From a virus, in the IMG/VR virus record IMGVR_UViG_3300047998_000075, positions 1 through 45,841 of that record: DNA of 45,841 nucleotides; one strand, 5' to 3'. The position numbers were made by a program, and so were the translations under genes. The notes under the pieces were generated by a model. That model had not been told where the DNA came from. It did not search any database and was given only the letters and a program-made list of their open reading frames with translations. Shown piece by piece: positions 16,763 through 24,486 of the stretch (the stretch's first letter is position 1; the number at the start of each line of letters is the position of its first letter).

Positions 16763-17314
16763 ATGGGTATTCGTAAAAAAATATATTATCCAAAGGGGCA
16801 AATTCAAAACGGACTTCATACTGATGGTAAGGAGTGGATGTTAGAGGATGGTACTGAGTATCGTGGTCAATATCACCGATACATCACTGGTGAAGTATTT
16901 ACATTAGGTGTATTTATAAAAAATGTTTCTAAAAAACTAATACCATATTTAAATCTAAATAACAAAGATGTAAAGACCTCATTTGATTATGACTCCTTAA
17001 TAAAGAATAAACAACCAACTTTTGAATTTGCTATACACTCTACAATAGTACCAAGTCAAGATGACTATGACTTTGGTTATTTTACAAGATACTTTGCAAA
17101 ACGGCATTTTAATAATATCATATCAGAATTAAATTCAAATGATTTTGAAGTATTACAACCAGAACACTACATTACATTAGAATTGGGTTGGAAGATAGTT
17201 GGTAATCTTAACGATGTGGTAGATGTTAATAGAAAGCAAACATTCTTGGGTAATGAAACCATAAAAGGGCTTTCAAACTACATCACCAACTATTCAGAAT
17301 TCTTAAAAGTTTAA
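16763..17314 (+). CDS. Conserved baseplate-region protein, function unknown
   Basis: 183 residues from the ATG at 16763, two bases after the hub stop. An upstream in-frame ATG at 16721 would add 14 residues that only re-read the end of the hub gene, so it was not chosen. The N terminus has YYPKGQIQNGLHTDGKEW and then EYRGQYHRYITGEVFTLG near residues 34-51; a 'YxGxYHxxxxGxxxT' segment recurs in unnamed proteins beside baseplate genes of marine T4-like phages. The rest (FDYDSLIKNKQPTFEF, FTRYFAKRHFNNIISEL, YITLELGWKIVGNL) looks like a mixed alpha/beta domain. No catalytic motif is evident. It is probably the last gene of the late tail cluster and possibly a baseplate component. Confidence 0.7.
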   Translation: MGIRKKIYYPKGQIQNGLHTDGKEWMLEDGTEYRGQYHRYITGEVFTLGVFIKNVSKKLIPYLNLNNKDVKTSFDYDSLIKNKQPTFEFAIHSTIVPSQDDYDFGYFTRYFAKRHFNNIISELNSNDFEVLQPEHYITLELGWKIVGNLNDVVDVNRKQTFLGNETIKGLSNYITNYSEFLKV

Positions 17315-17333
17315 CAATTTCTTAACATTAAAA
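17311..17333 (+). promoter_or_regulatory. TTAACA-type upstream element
   Basis: TTAACAATTTCTTAACATTA plus AAA lies immediately upstream of the TTTG box at 17334. The same 23 bases recur exactly at 17727-17749 and nearly so at 36739-36760, each time 23-24 bases before a TTTG box. It contains two TTAACA half-sites 11 bases apart. Confidence 0.55.
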
Positions 17334-17365
17334 TTTGGTATATCCAAATAATTTTCGTATCTTTA
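17334..17365 (+). promoter_or_regulatory. Bacteroidetes-type promoter
   Basis: TTTG (17334-17337), 20 bases, TATCTTTA (17358-17365). The ATG of the next gene follows at 17388 after AAAAGAGAGA. The TTTG box lies within the palindrome TTTGGTATATCCAAA (17334-17348), a possible operator. Confidence 0.65.
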
Positions 17366-17387
17366 CTATGTAAAAGAGAGATAAGTT

Positions 17388-17723
17388 ATGAAAGTAAAAG
17401 AAATTAAATATGGTATCGAAATCACGAAACCATGGAATGTCGAAATGTACGACCACAATGACAAAGTATCCGACTTGATGAAAGCTGAGTTGAGGTTGGC
17501 TCTGAATAAAGCTATAAAGACCGAAAATGAAGAACTCCTAAGAGAGGTTGCTTCGGTGATTTGTCCAAGTGGATATGGTATTGGTTTTGAGATGGAAGAT
17601 ATCTACAATGAGTCTCTGAGAGAGTTAGAGATGGTTGAAAACTATTGGTTAAACGAAGAGTATCCTTACGGAGTAACAAAAGGTATCGTTCCTTCAGTTG
17701 AACTTGAATTTATAGGTTACTAA
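17388..17723 (+). CDS. Small early protein, function unknown
   Basis: 111 residues, acidic, mixed helix. Segments KAELRLALNKAIKTENEELLREVASVI and EMEDIYNESLRELEMVENYW are amphipathic helices. I recognise no family and see no membrane segment or catalytic motif. It is a single-gene unit with its own Bacteroidetes-type promoter and a second copy of the same promoter/upstream element right after it. The position at the switch from late to early genes and the strong promoter suggest an early host-directed protein; this is inference from context only. Confidence 0.7.
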   Translation: MKVKEIKYGIEITKPWNVEMYDHNDKVSDLMKAELRLALNKAIKTENEELLREVASVICPSGYGIGFEMEDIYNESLRELEMVENYWLNEEYPYGVTKGIVPSVELEFIGY

Positions 17724-17726
17724 ACT

Positions 17727-17782
17727 TTAACAATTTCTTAACATTAAAAGTTTGGTGGTTGACTAAATAATCACTATATTAG
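17727..17782 (+). promoter_or_regulatory. Bacteroidetes-type promoter with TTAACA element
   Basis: TTAACA element 17727-17749, TTTG 17751-17754, 20 bases, TATATTAG 17775-17782. It drives three small genes (17829-18506). The leader contains GTGG / CCAC (17792-17807), a weak hairpin at most, and no Shine-Dalgarno is seen before the ATG at 17829. Confidence 0.7.
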
Positions 17783-17828
17783 TACTGTTGATGTGGGGAT
17801 GTTACCACGATAATAAAAAATAAAAATT

Positions 17829-18101
17829 ATGACTTATCAAGAATTAAATCAGTTGAGTATCGAACAACTACGAGTGTTAAACAACAAAGTAGTTGAAGTG
17901 ATTAAGATGAAAAAAAGTGAAAATGCACTTAGTATTAAAGAAGAACTTTACATTGGTGCTAATGTGAGTGTTAACCACCCTAAGTTAAAGGGTAAACAAC
18001 TCCGAGTTGAGAAAATCAACCGAACTAAGGCCGTTCTAAAAGTGTTGAATGGGTATGGGACTTACACAGTTCCTATGAATATGATTGAAGTAAACAAGTA
18101 A
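17829..18101 (+). CDS. Small protein with SH3/KOW-like C-terminal domain
   Basis: 90 residues. The N-terminal 35 residues form a helix (YQELNQLSIEQLRVLNNKVV). Residues about 40-90, LYIGANVSVNHPKLKGKQLR followed by VEKINRTKAVLKVL and YTVPMNMIEV, have the strand spacing of a small SH3-like or KOW barrel ('xxGxxVxVxxxxxxGxxxxVxKIxxxKAxVxx'). Such small proteins are common in early regions of marine T4-like phages but have no assigned function that I know of. It is the first gene of a three-gene early unit, followed by the next gene after three bases. Confidence 0.7.
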   Translation: MTYQELNQLSIEQLRVLNNKVVEVIKMKKSENALSIKEELYIGANVSVNHPKLKGKQLRVEKINRTKAVLKVLNGYGTYTVPMNMIEVNK

Positions 18102-18104
18102 GAT

Positions 18105-18320
18105 ATGATAGTTCAGAAACCACAAAGTCAAGGTATCACAATTGACCTAACAGGTCCTCAAGGTAACGCATTTTTCCTTCTTGGGACTGCTAAGAAACTG
18201 GCTCTCCAACTCGATTTCAATGAGAGTTTTATTTTGAATGAAATGAAGAATGGTGACTATGAAAACTTAATCAAAGTATTTGACCACTACTTCGGTAGTG
18301 TAGTAACCCTTTATCGTTAG
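18105..18320 (+). CDS. Conserved small phage protein, function unknown
   Basis: 71 residues. The opening ITIDLTGPQGNAFFLLGTAK and the later EMKNGDYENLIKVFDHYFG form a recurring signature ('IDLTGPxGNAFxLxGxAxxLAxQL ... GDYExLxxxFDxxFG') that I recall from hypothetical proteins of cyanophages and other marine phages. No function is known to me. It is a helical protein without catalytic residues. It is the second gene of the early unit and is flanked by 3-base gaps, so translation is probably coupled to its neighbours. Confidence 0.75.
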   Translation: MIVQKPQSQGITIDLTGPQGNAFFLLGTAKKLALQLDFNESFILNEMKNGDYENLIKVFDHYFGSVVTLYR

Positions 18321-18323
18321 GAT

Positions 18324-18506
18324 ATGACACAAGTAGAAAACGAACAATGGCTCAAAATGGCCAACAAACTTCAATGGGAGGGGTTAAATCCCCAAGAGTG
18401 GGAAGTTATGGTTGAACTCCGTAAAAAGATGTTGATTGGTAAGGGTAAGAACCCAAATCATTACGACTTGGGGTCAACACGATGTTCAAAAAAGTTTGGA
18501 TACTAA
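18324..18506 (+). CDS. Very small early protein, function unknown
   Basis: 60 residues, starting three bases after its neighbour's stop. It has an amphipathic N-terminal half (NEQWLKMANKLQWEGLNPQEW) and a basic C terminus ending STRCSKKFGY. I do not recognise it. The next promoter's TTTG box overlaps its last codons (18495-18498). Confidence 0.6.
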   Translation: MTQVENEQWLKMANKLQWEGLNPQEWEVMVELRKKMLIGKGKNPNHYDLGSTRCSKKFGY

Positions 18507-18526
18507 CAAATAATTTCGTATATTAC
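18495..18526 (+). promoter_or_regulatory. Bacteroidetes-type promoter, near-leaderless GTG gene
   Basis: TTTG 18495-18498 (inside the previous gene), 20 bases, TATATTAC 18519-18526. Only five bases separate the -7 element from the GTG at 18532, so the transcript should begin at or within a few bases of the start codon. Confidence 0.65.
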
Positions 18527-18531
18527 CCTTC

Positions 18532-19758
18532 GTGAAGATAGTAGATACAAACGAAAGATTACATAAACGCATCTCTGCCCTGTCAAGTAAGGTGTTGGTG
18601 TTTCCCATTCTAACAAGTTTGGTGAAACACCCTCATCTTTCAAGGATATCGTCTATTTTGATATCTGACGGTGATACTGACATTTTTGTGAACTATAATA
18701 ATATAGATGCAAATTGTGTAACTGATGAAATAGACTTCAGTCAATTCGAAGAGGTATGTGTGGTTGGTTTAAAAGAGCTCTTACACCATTACGACTACCT
18801 ACCTACAATGTACGACCTTGAAATGGAGTCATTCCATCAGGCGAAAGATTTCAATGTAGAAGAACGGCCTATATATACAATCTTTAGAAGACGTAAAGCT
18901 CCCAAAGCAAATGACCTCATTCCAATTTGGAAACACTATGAACAATTCCAAGATTGGAAAGTATTGTGGTCTCAAAATACGACCTCAAGTAAATTTAGTA
19001 AGTTGTATCCTAAATGTCTTAATTGGATAGAGCAAAGTGGGTTGTATACACACGATGGTATGGAGTATAGTCAATATAATATGTTCACTACCACATCTCG
19101 ACCATCAAACACCTTTGGTGGTATTAACTATGCAGCACTTCCAAAAGATGGTGAAGTTCGTAAGAGGTTCATATCACGATTTGAGGGTGGTAAATTGTAT
19201 CAATTAGATTTTGATGGATACCACTTACGACTTATTGGTAGTTTGATTGGTGTAGAAATACCATTGAACATCAAAGCACATAAGTGGTTAGCCGACCAAT
19301 ACGGAGCAGACCTCAAAGACGCAAAAGCAATCACCTTTAGACAATTGTATGGGGGTGTCCAAGATGAATACAAACATATTCCATTCTTTAGTAAGACCTC
19401 AGAGTATATAGAGTCACTTTGGAATGAGTTTTTGATGAATAAGGAGGTTCATACCCCGTTACTTAAAAGAAAGTTAGTATATAACTCGGATTTGAATAAA
19501 AATAAGTTATTTAATTACATCTTACAATCGGTTGAGACTGAAAGAAACATACTTATATTGGAGAAACTCTCTAATATGAAAAGCTCTCAAAAATCATTAC
19601 CCATCTTATACACATATGATTCAATTCTATTTGATGTACATCCGGATGATGGTATTGAATATATTTTAGAAATAAAAAAAGTTATGGAGTCCGGTGGGTT
19701 TCCAACTGACATTGAAATTGGAGATAATTACAAAGATATGGTTAAGGTCAATCTTTAG
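18532..19758 (+). CDS. Family A (Pol I-type) DNA polymerase, short form
   Basis: 408 residues. Motif A is LYQLDFDGYHLRLIGSLIG with D226 and D228 (the DYSxxELR element of Pol I, here DFDGYHLR). The fingers motif B is KDAKAITFRQLYGG near residues 262-275 (compare RxxAKxxNFGxxYG). Motif C is LPILYTYDSILFDV with D363 (compare VHDE). The N-terminal 130 residues (ILISDGDTDIFVNYN, VVGLKELLHHYDYLPTMYDLE) look like a degenerate DnaQ-type exonuclease fold without its acidic quartet. T7 and E. coli enzymes are 700-930 residues, so this is a compact version. The phage also encodes the usual T4-like B-family polymerase (39169-41685), so the role is probably specialised. The GTG start lies directly after a promoter. 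Confidence 0.75.
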   Translation: MKIVDTNERLHKRISALSSKVLVFPILTSLVKHPHLSRISSILISDGDTDIFVNYNNIDANCVTDEIDFSQFEEVCVVGLKELLHHYDYLPTMYDLEMESFHQAKDFNVEERPIYTIFRRRKAPKANDLIPIWKHYEQFQDWKVLWSQNTTSSKFSKLYPKCLNWIEQSGLYTHDGMEYSQYNMFTTTSRPSNTFGGINYAALPKDGEVRKRFISRFEGGKLYQLDFDGYHLRLIGSLIGVEIPLNIKAHKWLADQYGADLKDAKAITFRQLYGGVQDEYKHIPFFSKTSEYIESLWNEFLMNKEVHTPLLKRKLVYNSDLNKNKLFNYILQSVETERNILILEKLSNMKSSQKSLPILYTYDSILFDVHPDDGIEYILEIKKVMESGGFPTDIEIGDNYKDMVKVNL

Positions 19759-19764
19759 ATATTT

Positions 19765-21789
19765 ATGTTTATGAAGAAACTTATCAATTACATAGCACAA
19801 CAAGTATGGAATGAGGTTGGGGTATCCTTGAAAGAGGGTATTACCACAGAAGAGTCGCTCAAAGCTACATTTAAGGTAGTTTCAGAAATTACAGGTGATG
19901 AATTCGCAGAACAACTAATTACAAACTTATTAGAAGATAACACCGAATCGAATATACTGACTCAATCTAAAAATAATCAGTTAACGGAGTCTCTGTTAAT
20001 AGAATTGGGACAAATTCTTAGTGAAGCATCAATATATGATAATAAGTACTCGGTAGGTGATAAATTTATAGCACTTAAAAATACAGCCGATTTATTTAAA
20101 GTAGGACTACCACCATCTACACGTGTACCAAAGGGCCCGTTTAACAAAATAAAACCAACTGAAGATGGTATTGAAGTAAATATCAACAATGGTAGAACGG
20201 TGTATGTATCAGCTGATGATACGGGTAAAAACTATATTATTACAGCAAGTGATAAAAACATACAATCTTTATTTGGTAAAATGAAAAAAGGTGCATCGGC
20301 AACTGATGTAAACTTTGATACAGACACAATGGAAACCGCCGCATGTATGGGATTATATGTAAATGGTGTTGGTATTCTTAAAGAGTTAGATAATGCTAAA
20401 AATGAGGATGACTTATCAAAGGTTACCAAATCCATAAAGAATAGATTTATCAAAGCATTGGGAATGAGTGGTGATTACGCTAAACCTAATGAGATTTTAT
20501 CAAAATTAGACACAATGCCGTTGGGTGATTATTTTATGATAGCTCAATTAATGGCGGGTATGACTAAGTTTATGGACGCAGTTCCACCATTTAAAACCCC
20601 ACATTTAATTCATAAAAATATAAAAGGATACTACTCGGCAACTGAACGTTCTGAGTTGGTAGATGGGGTAAAGGATAATACCGCTGATTGTGTTGTATGT
20701 AATGTTCCAGGGTCTGAACTTATATCTAAGTTGAACGATGGGTTACCAGTTGAATACGATAAAAAGGGTGTTTGTACTATAAAAGGAACAAATATTAAGT
20801 TTTTACAAGTATCTCTTAAAAAAGGTAAGGGTGCTGCTCAATTAGGTAAAATATATGGATTCTTAAAAGATAAATATGGGTTATTAGATGCAGATGATGT
20901 TAAAAAACTAGCATTAGAGTCAGTACAATTAGATGAAGGGTTAAAAGATTTTTTAAATAAGGGTGTTACTTTTATAAAAAGTTTAGGTTCTAAGTTATTA
21001 GAGAAGATATCTAAATTGGCAAACTTTTTAGGTGGGTTTTTAAAGAAAATAGAGAAGGGGCTTAAAAAGTCTCCAAAATCTGAAATTAAAAAGTTAGAAA
21101 AAGAATTATTTAAAGCCGGATTACATGAAGGTATATTAAATGAGGCTAAAAAGCCAAAATTGTGGGATTCTTTTGACGAAATTGGTAGTAATCAAAAAGT
21201 ATTGGATAAGTTATTATCAAATGTTGATACTCAAATGAGTTCTTTGTTAAAAGCATCTATGTCCAATTCAGCATTCTACTTTAAAGGATATCAAAAATTA
21301 TCACTAACGGCGCCTGTAAAAAAAGATGTAGTTGCTAAATTATTAACTAACTTCCAATCGGCAATTGTATTAAAAAGTATATTAGGTGATTTATCAGCTG
21401 ACGCCAAATCCTTGTATTCTCAAATGGTAGAGTTAGAAAAGGAAATGGTATATGGTAAAACAACACTACCATTATATAAAGTATTTGGATTAGATAAAAG
21501 TGGTGGTGGTACACCATATGAACAATATCCAGGCTCAGAAACATTTATCCAAAATAAATTAGATAAGGATTTATCAGATACCGTTGTATTTTATTTAAGA
21601 GCAAATTCACAAGGTGGTGCATATTTTACAATATCCGCATATGGGTTAAGTGGTATTAACGAAGTTACTGGTGACTTAAAATATTCACAATTCAGAATGG
21701 GTACAAATTCAACTGGCAGATATAGTTACAACTTTGAAGGTACTAAGGAACTTCCATTAGGTAAAGTTAAATCAGCTTTAAATATATAA
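19765..21789 (+). CDS. Large conserved protein, possible virion or nuclease-like protein
   Basis: 674 residues, no family recognised with confidence. The N terminus is helical (LINYIAQQVWNEV). The middle has NTADCVVCNVPGSELISKLN and then IKFLQVSLKKGKGAAQLGKIYGFL near residues 350-375; a D followed about 45 residues later by Q-V-S-L-K-K resembles the acidic/E-x-K core of PD-(D/E)XK nucleases with Q in place of E. That is a weak suggestion only. Residues about 395-455 are a lysine-rich amphipathic helix region (KGVTFIKSLGSKLLEKISKLA, FLGGFLKKIEKGLKK), which looks membrane-binding. The C-terminal third is beta-rich with KYSQFRMGTNSTGRYSYNFEG. It starts six bases after the polymerase gene stop; ATG codons at 19765 and 19771 are both possible. 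Confidence 0.6.
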   Translation: MFMKKLINYIAQQVWNEVGVSLKEGITTEESLKATFKVVSEITGDEFAEQLITNLLEDNTESNILTQSKNNQLTESLLIELGQILSEASIYDNKYSVGDKFIALKNTADLFKVGLPPSTRVPKGPFNKIKPTEDGIEVNINNGRTVYVSADDTGKNYIITASDKNIQSLFGKMKKGASATDVNFDTDTMETAACMGLYVNGVGILKELDNAKNEDDLSKVTKSIKNRFIKALGMSGDYAKPNEILSKLDTMPLGDYFMIAQLMAGMTKFMDAVPPFKTPHLIHKNIKGYYSATERSELVDGVKDNTADCVVCNVPGSELISKLNDGLPVEYDKKGVCTIKGTNIKFLQVSLKKGKGAAQLGKIYGFLKDKYGLLDADDVKKLALESVQLDEGLKDFLNKGVTFIKSLGSKLLEKISKLANFLGGFLKKIEKGLKKSPKSEIKKLEKELFKAGLHEGILNEAKKPKLWDSFDEIGSNQKVLDKLLSNVDTQMSSLLKASMSNSAFYFKGYQKLSLTAPVKKDVVAKLLTNFQSAIVLKSILGDLSADAKSLYSQMVELEKEMVYGKTTLPLYKVFGLDKSGGGTPYEQYPGSETFIQNKLDKDLSDTVVFYLRANSQGGAYFTISAYGLSGINEVTGDLKYSQFRMGTNSTGRYSYNFEGTKELPLGKVKSALNI

Positions 21790-21804
21790 TTACGGAGATA
21801 ATGA

Positions 21805-22191
21805 GTGAGAACACAATTATTATGTACATTCACTAATGAAAGTGAGTTTGAAGGTCTTGTTGATAGAATACTCAGAGAATATGAGTTATTTAGTCGCAAG
21901 ATTTTCGTATTGAAGTTAGACCCTTCAAAAGAATTAGTGATTAGTTATAATATAATTCCAAATTCAGTAAAATTCCCACCATCAACGATTATGGTACATA
22001 GAAAGAAAGAATCTAACACGATGTACACCATCAATGCACTAAATCGAGTGATTAGTACTGAGAATGGTGGGGTATTGGATAAGTCTTACCAAGTTGATTG
22101 GAATAAATATAGAAATTCAGTTATATTAACAGATGGTGATGGTTACAAGGTAATGAGGACAAGTTTATTTAGAATCATAGATGTAAAATGA
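21805..22191 (+). CDS. Conserved phage protein, function unknown (GTG start)
   Basis: 128 residues. The GTG at 21805 is chosen because a Shine-Dalgarno (ACGGAGA) lies 7 bases upstream; the ATG at 21801 is in another frame that stops after eleven codons. The sequence MRTQLLCTFTNESEFEGLVD, then FVLKLDPSKELVISYNI, MVHRKKESNTMYTINALNRVI and YQVDWNKYRNSVIL follows a pattern ('LLCTF ... ELxxxYNx ... TIxVHRKKxxNTxYTINALN ... VDWxxYxNxxxL') that I recall from unnamed proteins of T4-like cyanophages. It is predicted alpha/beta and soluble. Function is unknown. Its stop overlaps the next start (ATGA). Confidence 0.75.
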   Translation: MRTQLLCTFTNESEFEGLVDRILREYELFSRKIFVLKLDPSKELVISYNIIPNSVKFPPSTIMVHRKKESNTMYTINALNRVISTENGGVLDKSYQVDWNKYRNSVILTDGDGYKVMRTSLFRIIDVK

Positions 22192-22910
22192 GTGTAGTTA
22201 TTTCAAATGGGGTTATTAAAGGTAGGGGTGAGGTTAATCCACACCTAATTATTGACGATTCCTTGATTTTGTTCTTGGACGCTGAAAATCCAAAGTCATA
22301 TCCAGGTAGTGGTAATACTTGGTACGATTTGTCTGAGAATAACAATGATGCTACTATTGTAGGTGCTACATTTAACAACGATGAGTTCCAATTTGATGGG
22401 TCTAACGACAAATTGACTTGGGGTTCTAACTTTTCCATCGATGTACATAATGGGTTTACCTTTTGGGTAGTTTGGGATTTACCATCTCAATCAAGTGGTG
22501 GTTGGGATTACTTCCTATACCATGACCCAGCTGGTGACCATAAATATGAATTTGGGCAATATGGCACAGCTGCAGATAGATTCCATTATAAAGATAATAT
22601 ATCATTTAGCGGAACTGCGGCAACGAGTCTGATGTCATCTACGGGATATTCATCATACGCATTTGGAACGGATGCTAGTGGTAGAACCTCTACAAGTGTA
22701 AATGGGGTAAACGCAACAATCAAAGATCCAGGTTCAAATTCATATTGGGCAACTACACCAACAACTCCTATGGTGTTTGATGAATTGTTTACAGGTGCAA
22801 GTTCTTTCTTAACGGCAAATGTAAAAATGATGTGTCTTTACAATAGAGCATTAACCAATGCTGAGATTGCACAAAACAACTTAGTAGCAAATAGAAGAAA
22901 ACCCGCATAA
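22188..22910 (+). CDS. LamG / concanavalin-like virion adhesin 1
   Basis: 240 residues. After a short leader MSVVISNGVIKG, the protein has DDSLILFLDAENPKSYPGSG, WYDLSENNNDATIVGA, FQFDGSNDKLTW and a C-terminal VKMMCLYNRALTNAEIAQN. This is the LamG-like jelly-roll pattern ('LxLxLDAxNxxSYxGSGxxWxDLSxxNNxxTxxGxxF ... FDGxxD ... xxxYNRALTxxEIxQN') found in phage tail-associated carbohydrate-binding proteins. It probably binds polysaccharide on the host surface or decorates the virion. The start overlaps the previous stop by four bases. The next gene is a diverged paralog with the same MSVVI N terminus, so both may attach to the same virion part. Confidence 0.8.
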   Translation: MSVVISNGVIKGRGEVNPHLIIDDSLILFLDAENPKSYPGSGNTWYDLSENNNDATIVGATFNNDEFQFDGSNDKLTWGSNFSIDVHNGFTFWVVWDLPSQSSGGWDYFLYHDPAGDHKYEFGQYGTAADRFHYKDNISFSGTAATSLMSSTGYSSYAFGTDASGRTSTSVNGVNATIKDPGSNSYWATTPTTPMVFDELFTGASSFLTANVKMMCLYNRALTNAEIAQNNLVANRRKPA

Positions 22911-23563
22911 TGAGTGTAGTAATCACAAATACCACAACTACGAATATGGTTGTAAACCAACCAATCATTCAAGGTGGGTTGATTGCATTTTTAGACCCTG
23001 CAAACTCAATATCATATAAGATTGGTAGGACTACTATGACTAATTTGGTAGATTATAGTTCTGCAACTCTGAATGGTACGTACTCCGATGATAAAGAGGG
23101 TCTGGCAAGAACCATTCGGTTGGAAAATGCCAATTCTAACAAAGATAACAATGTATCACATATTCAGTTACAATCTTTAACGAATATCACAACAGTATCA
23201 TTATGGTACTATCAACATTCAAACGCAACTACACGATATCTTTTAGATATGAGAACGGGTGGTTCGAATGGGTGGGTATATTCGGGCGGTCCAGGTGGTA
23301 ACTGGTCCTCTGGTACTCTTTACAAAAATGGTGGCAATTCACAATCCATTACTTGGTCAAATATCGAGACATTGAACCAATGGCAGAATATTACAGTAAT
23401 AGCGAATACACCTGCAACTGATGATATGAATTTATTTAGTAGGTATACTGATAATGAGGGATTGGATGTTACCTTTGGCCTGGCGTTGGTATATAATAGA
23501 GTACTAAGTCAATCGGAAAATACTTATAACTATAACGTGGTAAAAACGAGATTTGGTCTATAA
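22910..23563 (+). CDS. LamG / concanavalin-like virion adhesin 2
   Basis: 217 residues with the same MSVVI opening and domain plan as its neighbour: GGLIAFLDPANSISYKIGRT, NLVDYSSATLNGTYSDD, a central VSLWYYQHSNATTRYLLDMRTGGSNG and a closing FGLALVYNRVLSQSENTYNYN. It fits the LamG-like jelly-roll fold with the final 'xxLVYNRxLSxxExxxNYN' strand-helix. It is translationally coupled, its ATG overlapping the preceding stop by one base. Sequence identity to the paralog appears low outside the fold signature, suggesting old duplication and divergent ligand binding. It is the last gene before the replication cluster. Confidence 0.75.
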   Translation: MSVVITNTTTTNMVVNQPIIQGGLIAFLDPANSISYKIGRTTMTNLVDYSSATLNGTYSDDKEGLARTIRLENANSNKDNNVSHIQLQSLTNITTVSLWYYQHSNATTRYLLDMRTGGSNGWVYSGGPGGNWSSGTLYKNGGNSQSITWSNIETLNQWQNITVIANTPATDDMNLFSRYTDNEGLDVTFGLALVYNRVLSQSENTYNYNVVKTRFGL

Positions 23564-23589
23564 ACTGAGTGTTATAACTTGTACACCCA

Positions 23590-23600
23590 TATTTATATAG
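23590..23600 (+). promoter_or_regulatory. Late-promoter-like box TATTTATATAG
   Basis: A good match to the late boxes, 27 bases after the LamG gene stop and 59 bases before the early-type promoter at 23649. It may give gp32 a second, late transcript. Confidence 0.4.
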
Positions 23601-23648
23601 GTACGAAAGTACAACAACAAAATAAAAAATAAAATATTTTAAGATACA

Positions 23649-23680
23649 TTTGGTATTGTCACCCAAATGTTGTATATTAG
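23649..23680 (+). promoter_or_regulatory. Bacteroidetes-type promoter for the gp32 operon
   Basis: TTTG 23649-23652, 20 bases, TATATTAG 23673-23680. TTTGG (23649-23653) and CCAAA (23663-23667) form an inverted repeat inside the promoter. The leader to the ATG at 23720 is A/T-rich with a weak AAAGAG. Confidence 0.75.
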
Positions 23681-23719
23681 TGACATAGTTAACAATTAAT
23701 AATTAAAAAGAGTAGTATT

Positions 23720-24481
23720 ATGGCTATTGATTTAAATGCAATCCGCAATCGTTTGAACACGCTTCAAACAAAAGTAACAAAGACTGATAATCTTTGGAAA
23801 CCACAACCAGGTAAACAACAAATCCGTATTTTACCTTACACCCACAACACGTCTAATCCATTTATTGAGTTGTACTTCCACTTTGGTTTTGGTGGTAAGA
23901 ACATCATCTCTCCAAGTTCGTTTGGTGAGGCTGACCCATTATTGGAATTCGCTGAAAAGTTGAAAGCAACTGGAAATCGTGATGATTACCAATTGTCTCG
24001 TAAACTAACCCCTAAGATGAGAACATACGTGCCAGTATTGGTTCGTGGTGAAGAGTCTGAAGGTGTTAAGTTTTGGGGATTTGGTAAAAACGTTTACCAA
24101 GAACTATTAGGATTCTTCGCAGACCCTGATTATGGTGATTTAACCGACCCTGTAAATGGTCGTGACGTAACAGTAGAATTCAAAACTGCTGCTGAACTTG
24201 GTAAGTCTTATCCTGAAACTTACATTCGTGTTAAACCAAACACAACTCCAATCTCTGAGGATTCAAACATTGTTGAAACTTCGAAAGACCAGATTGAACT
24301 TCCAGGTATGTTCAAAAAAGTAACATATGAAGAAATGGAAGGTATGTTGAAAGAATGGTTAGAAACTGGTGAAGTATCAGATACCAAAGAACAACCAGTT
24401 GCTGAAACATCTCAACCAACTCAATCAACCGCTCCTGCATCGAACGTAAAAGATGCTTTCGACGATTTATTTAACGACTAA
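23720..24481 (+). CDS. 32: Single-stranded DNA-binding protein, T4 gp32-like
   Basis: Coats ssDNA at the replication fork and organises UvsX and helicase loading. 253 residues against 301 in T4. The N-terminal LNAIRNRLNTLQTK is the cooperativity region. The OB-fold core has WKPQPGKQQIRILPY, IELYFHFGFGGKNI, the YVPVLVRGEESEGVKFWGFGK block and GRDVTVEFK. The C terminus ends in an acidic tail after a Pro/Thr/Gln linker (VKDAFDDLFND), the usual partner-binding tail. The T4 zinc ligands (a Cys-His-Cys-Cys set) are absent; the protein has no cysteine at all. It is the first gene of an operon with uvsX, rnh and a nucleotidyltransferase-like gene. Confidence 0.9.
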   Translation: MAIDLNAIRNRLNTLQTKVTKTDNLWKPQPGKQQIRILPYTHNTSNPFIELYFHFGFGGKNIISPSSFGEADPLLEFAEKLKATGNRDDYQLSRKLTPKMRTYVPVLVRGEESEGVKFWGFGKNVYQELLGFFADPDYGDLTDPVNGRDVTVEFKTAAELGKSYPETYIRVKPNTTPISEDSNIVETSKDQIELPGMFKKVTYEEMEGMLKEWLETGEVSDTKEQPVAETSQPTQSTAPASNVKDAFDDLFND

Positions 24482-24486
24482 TCAGT

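Noticed and set aside
19760-19769. TATTTATGTT as a late-promoter box
   Set aside because: It overlaps the start codon at 19765, so it could not direct that gene.
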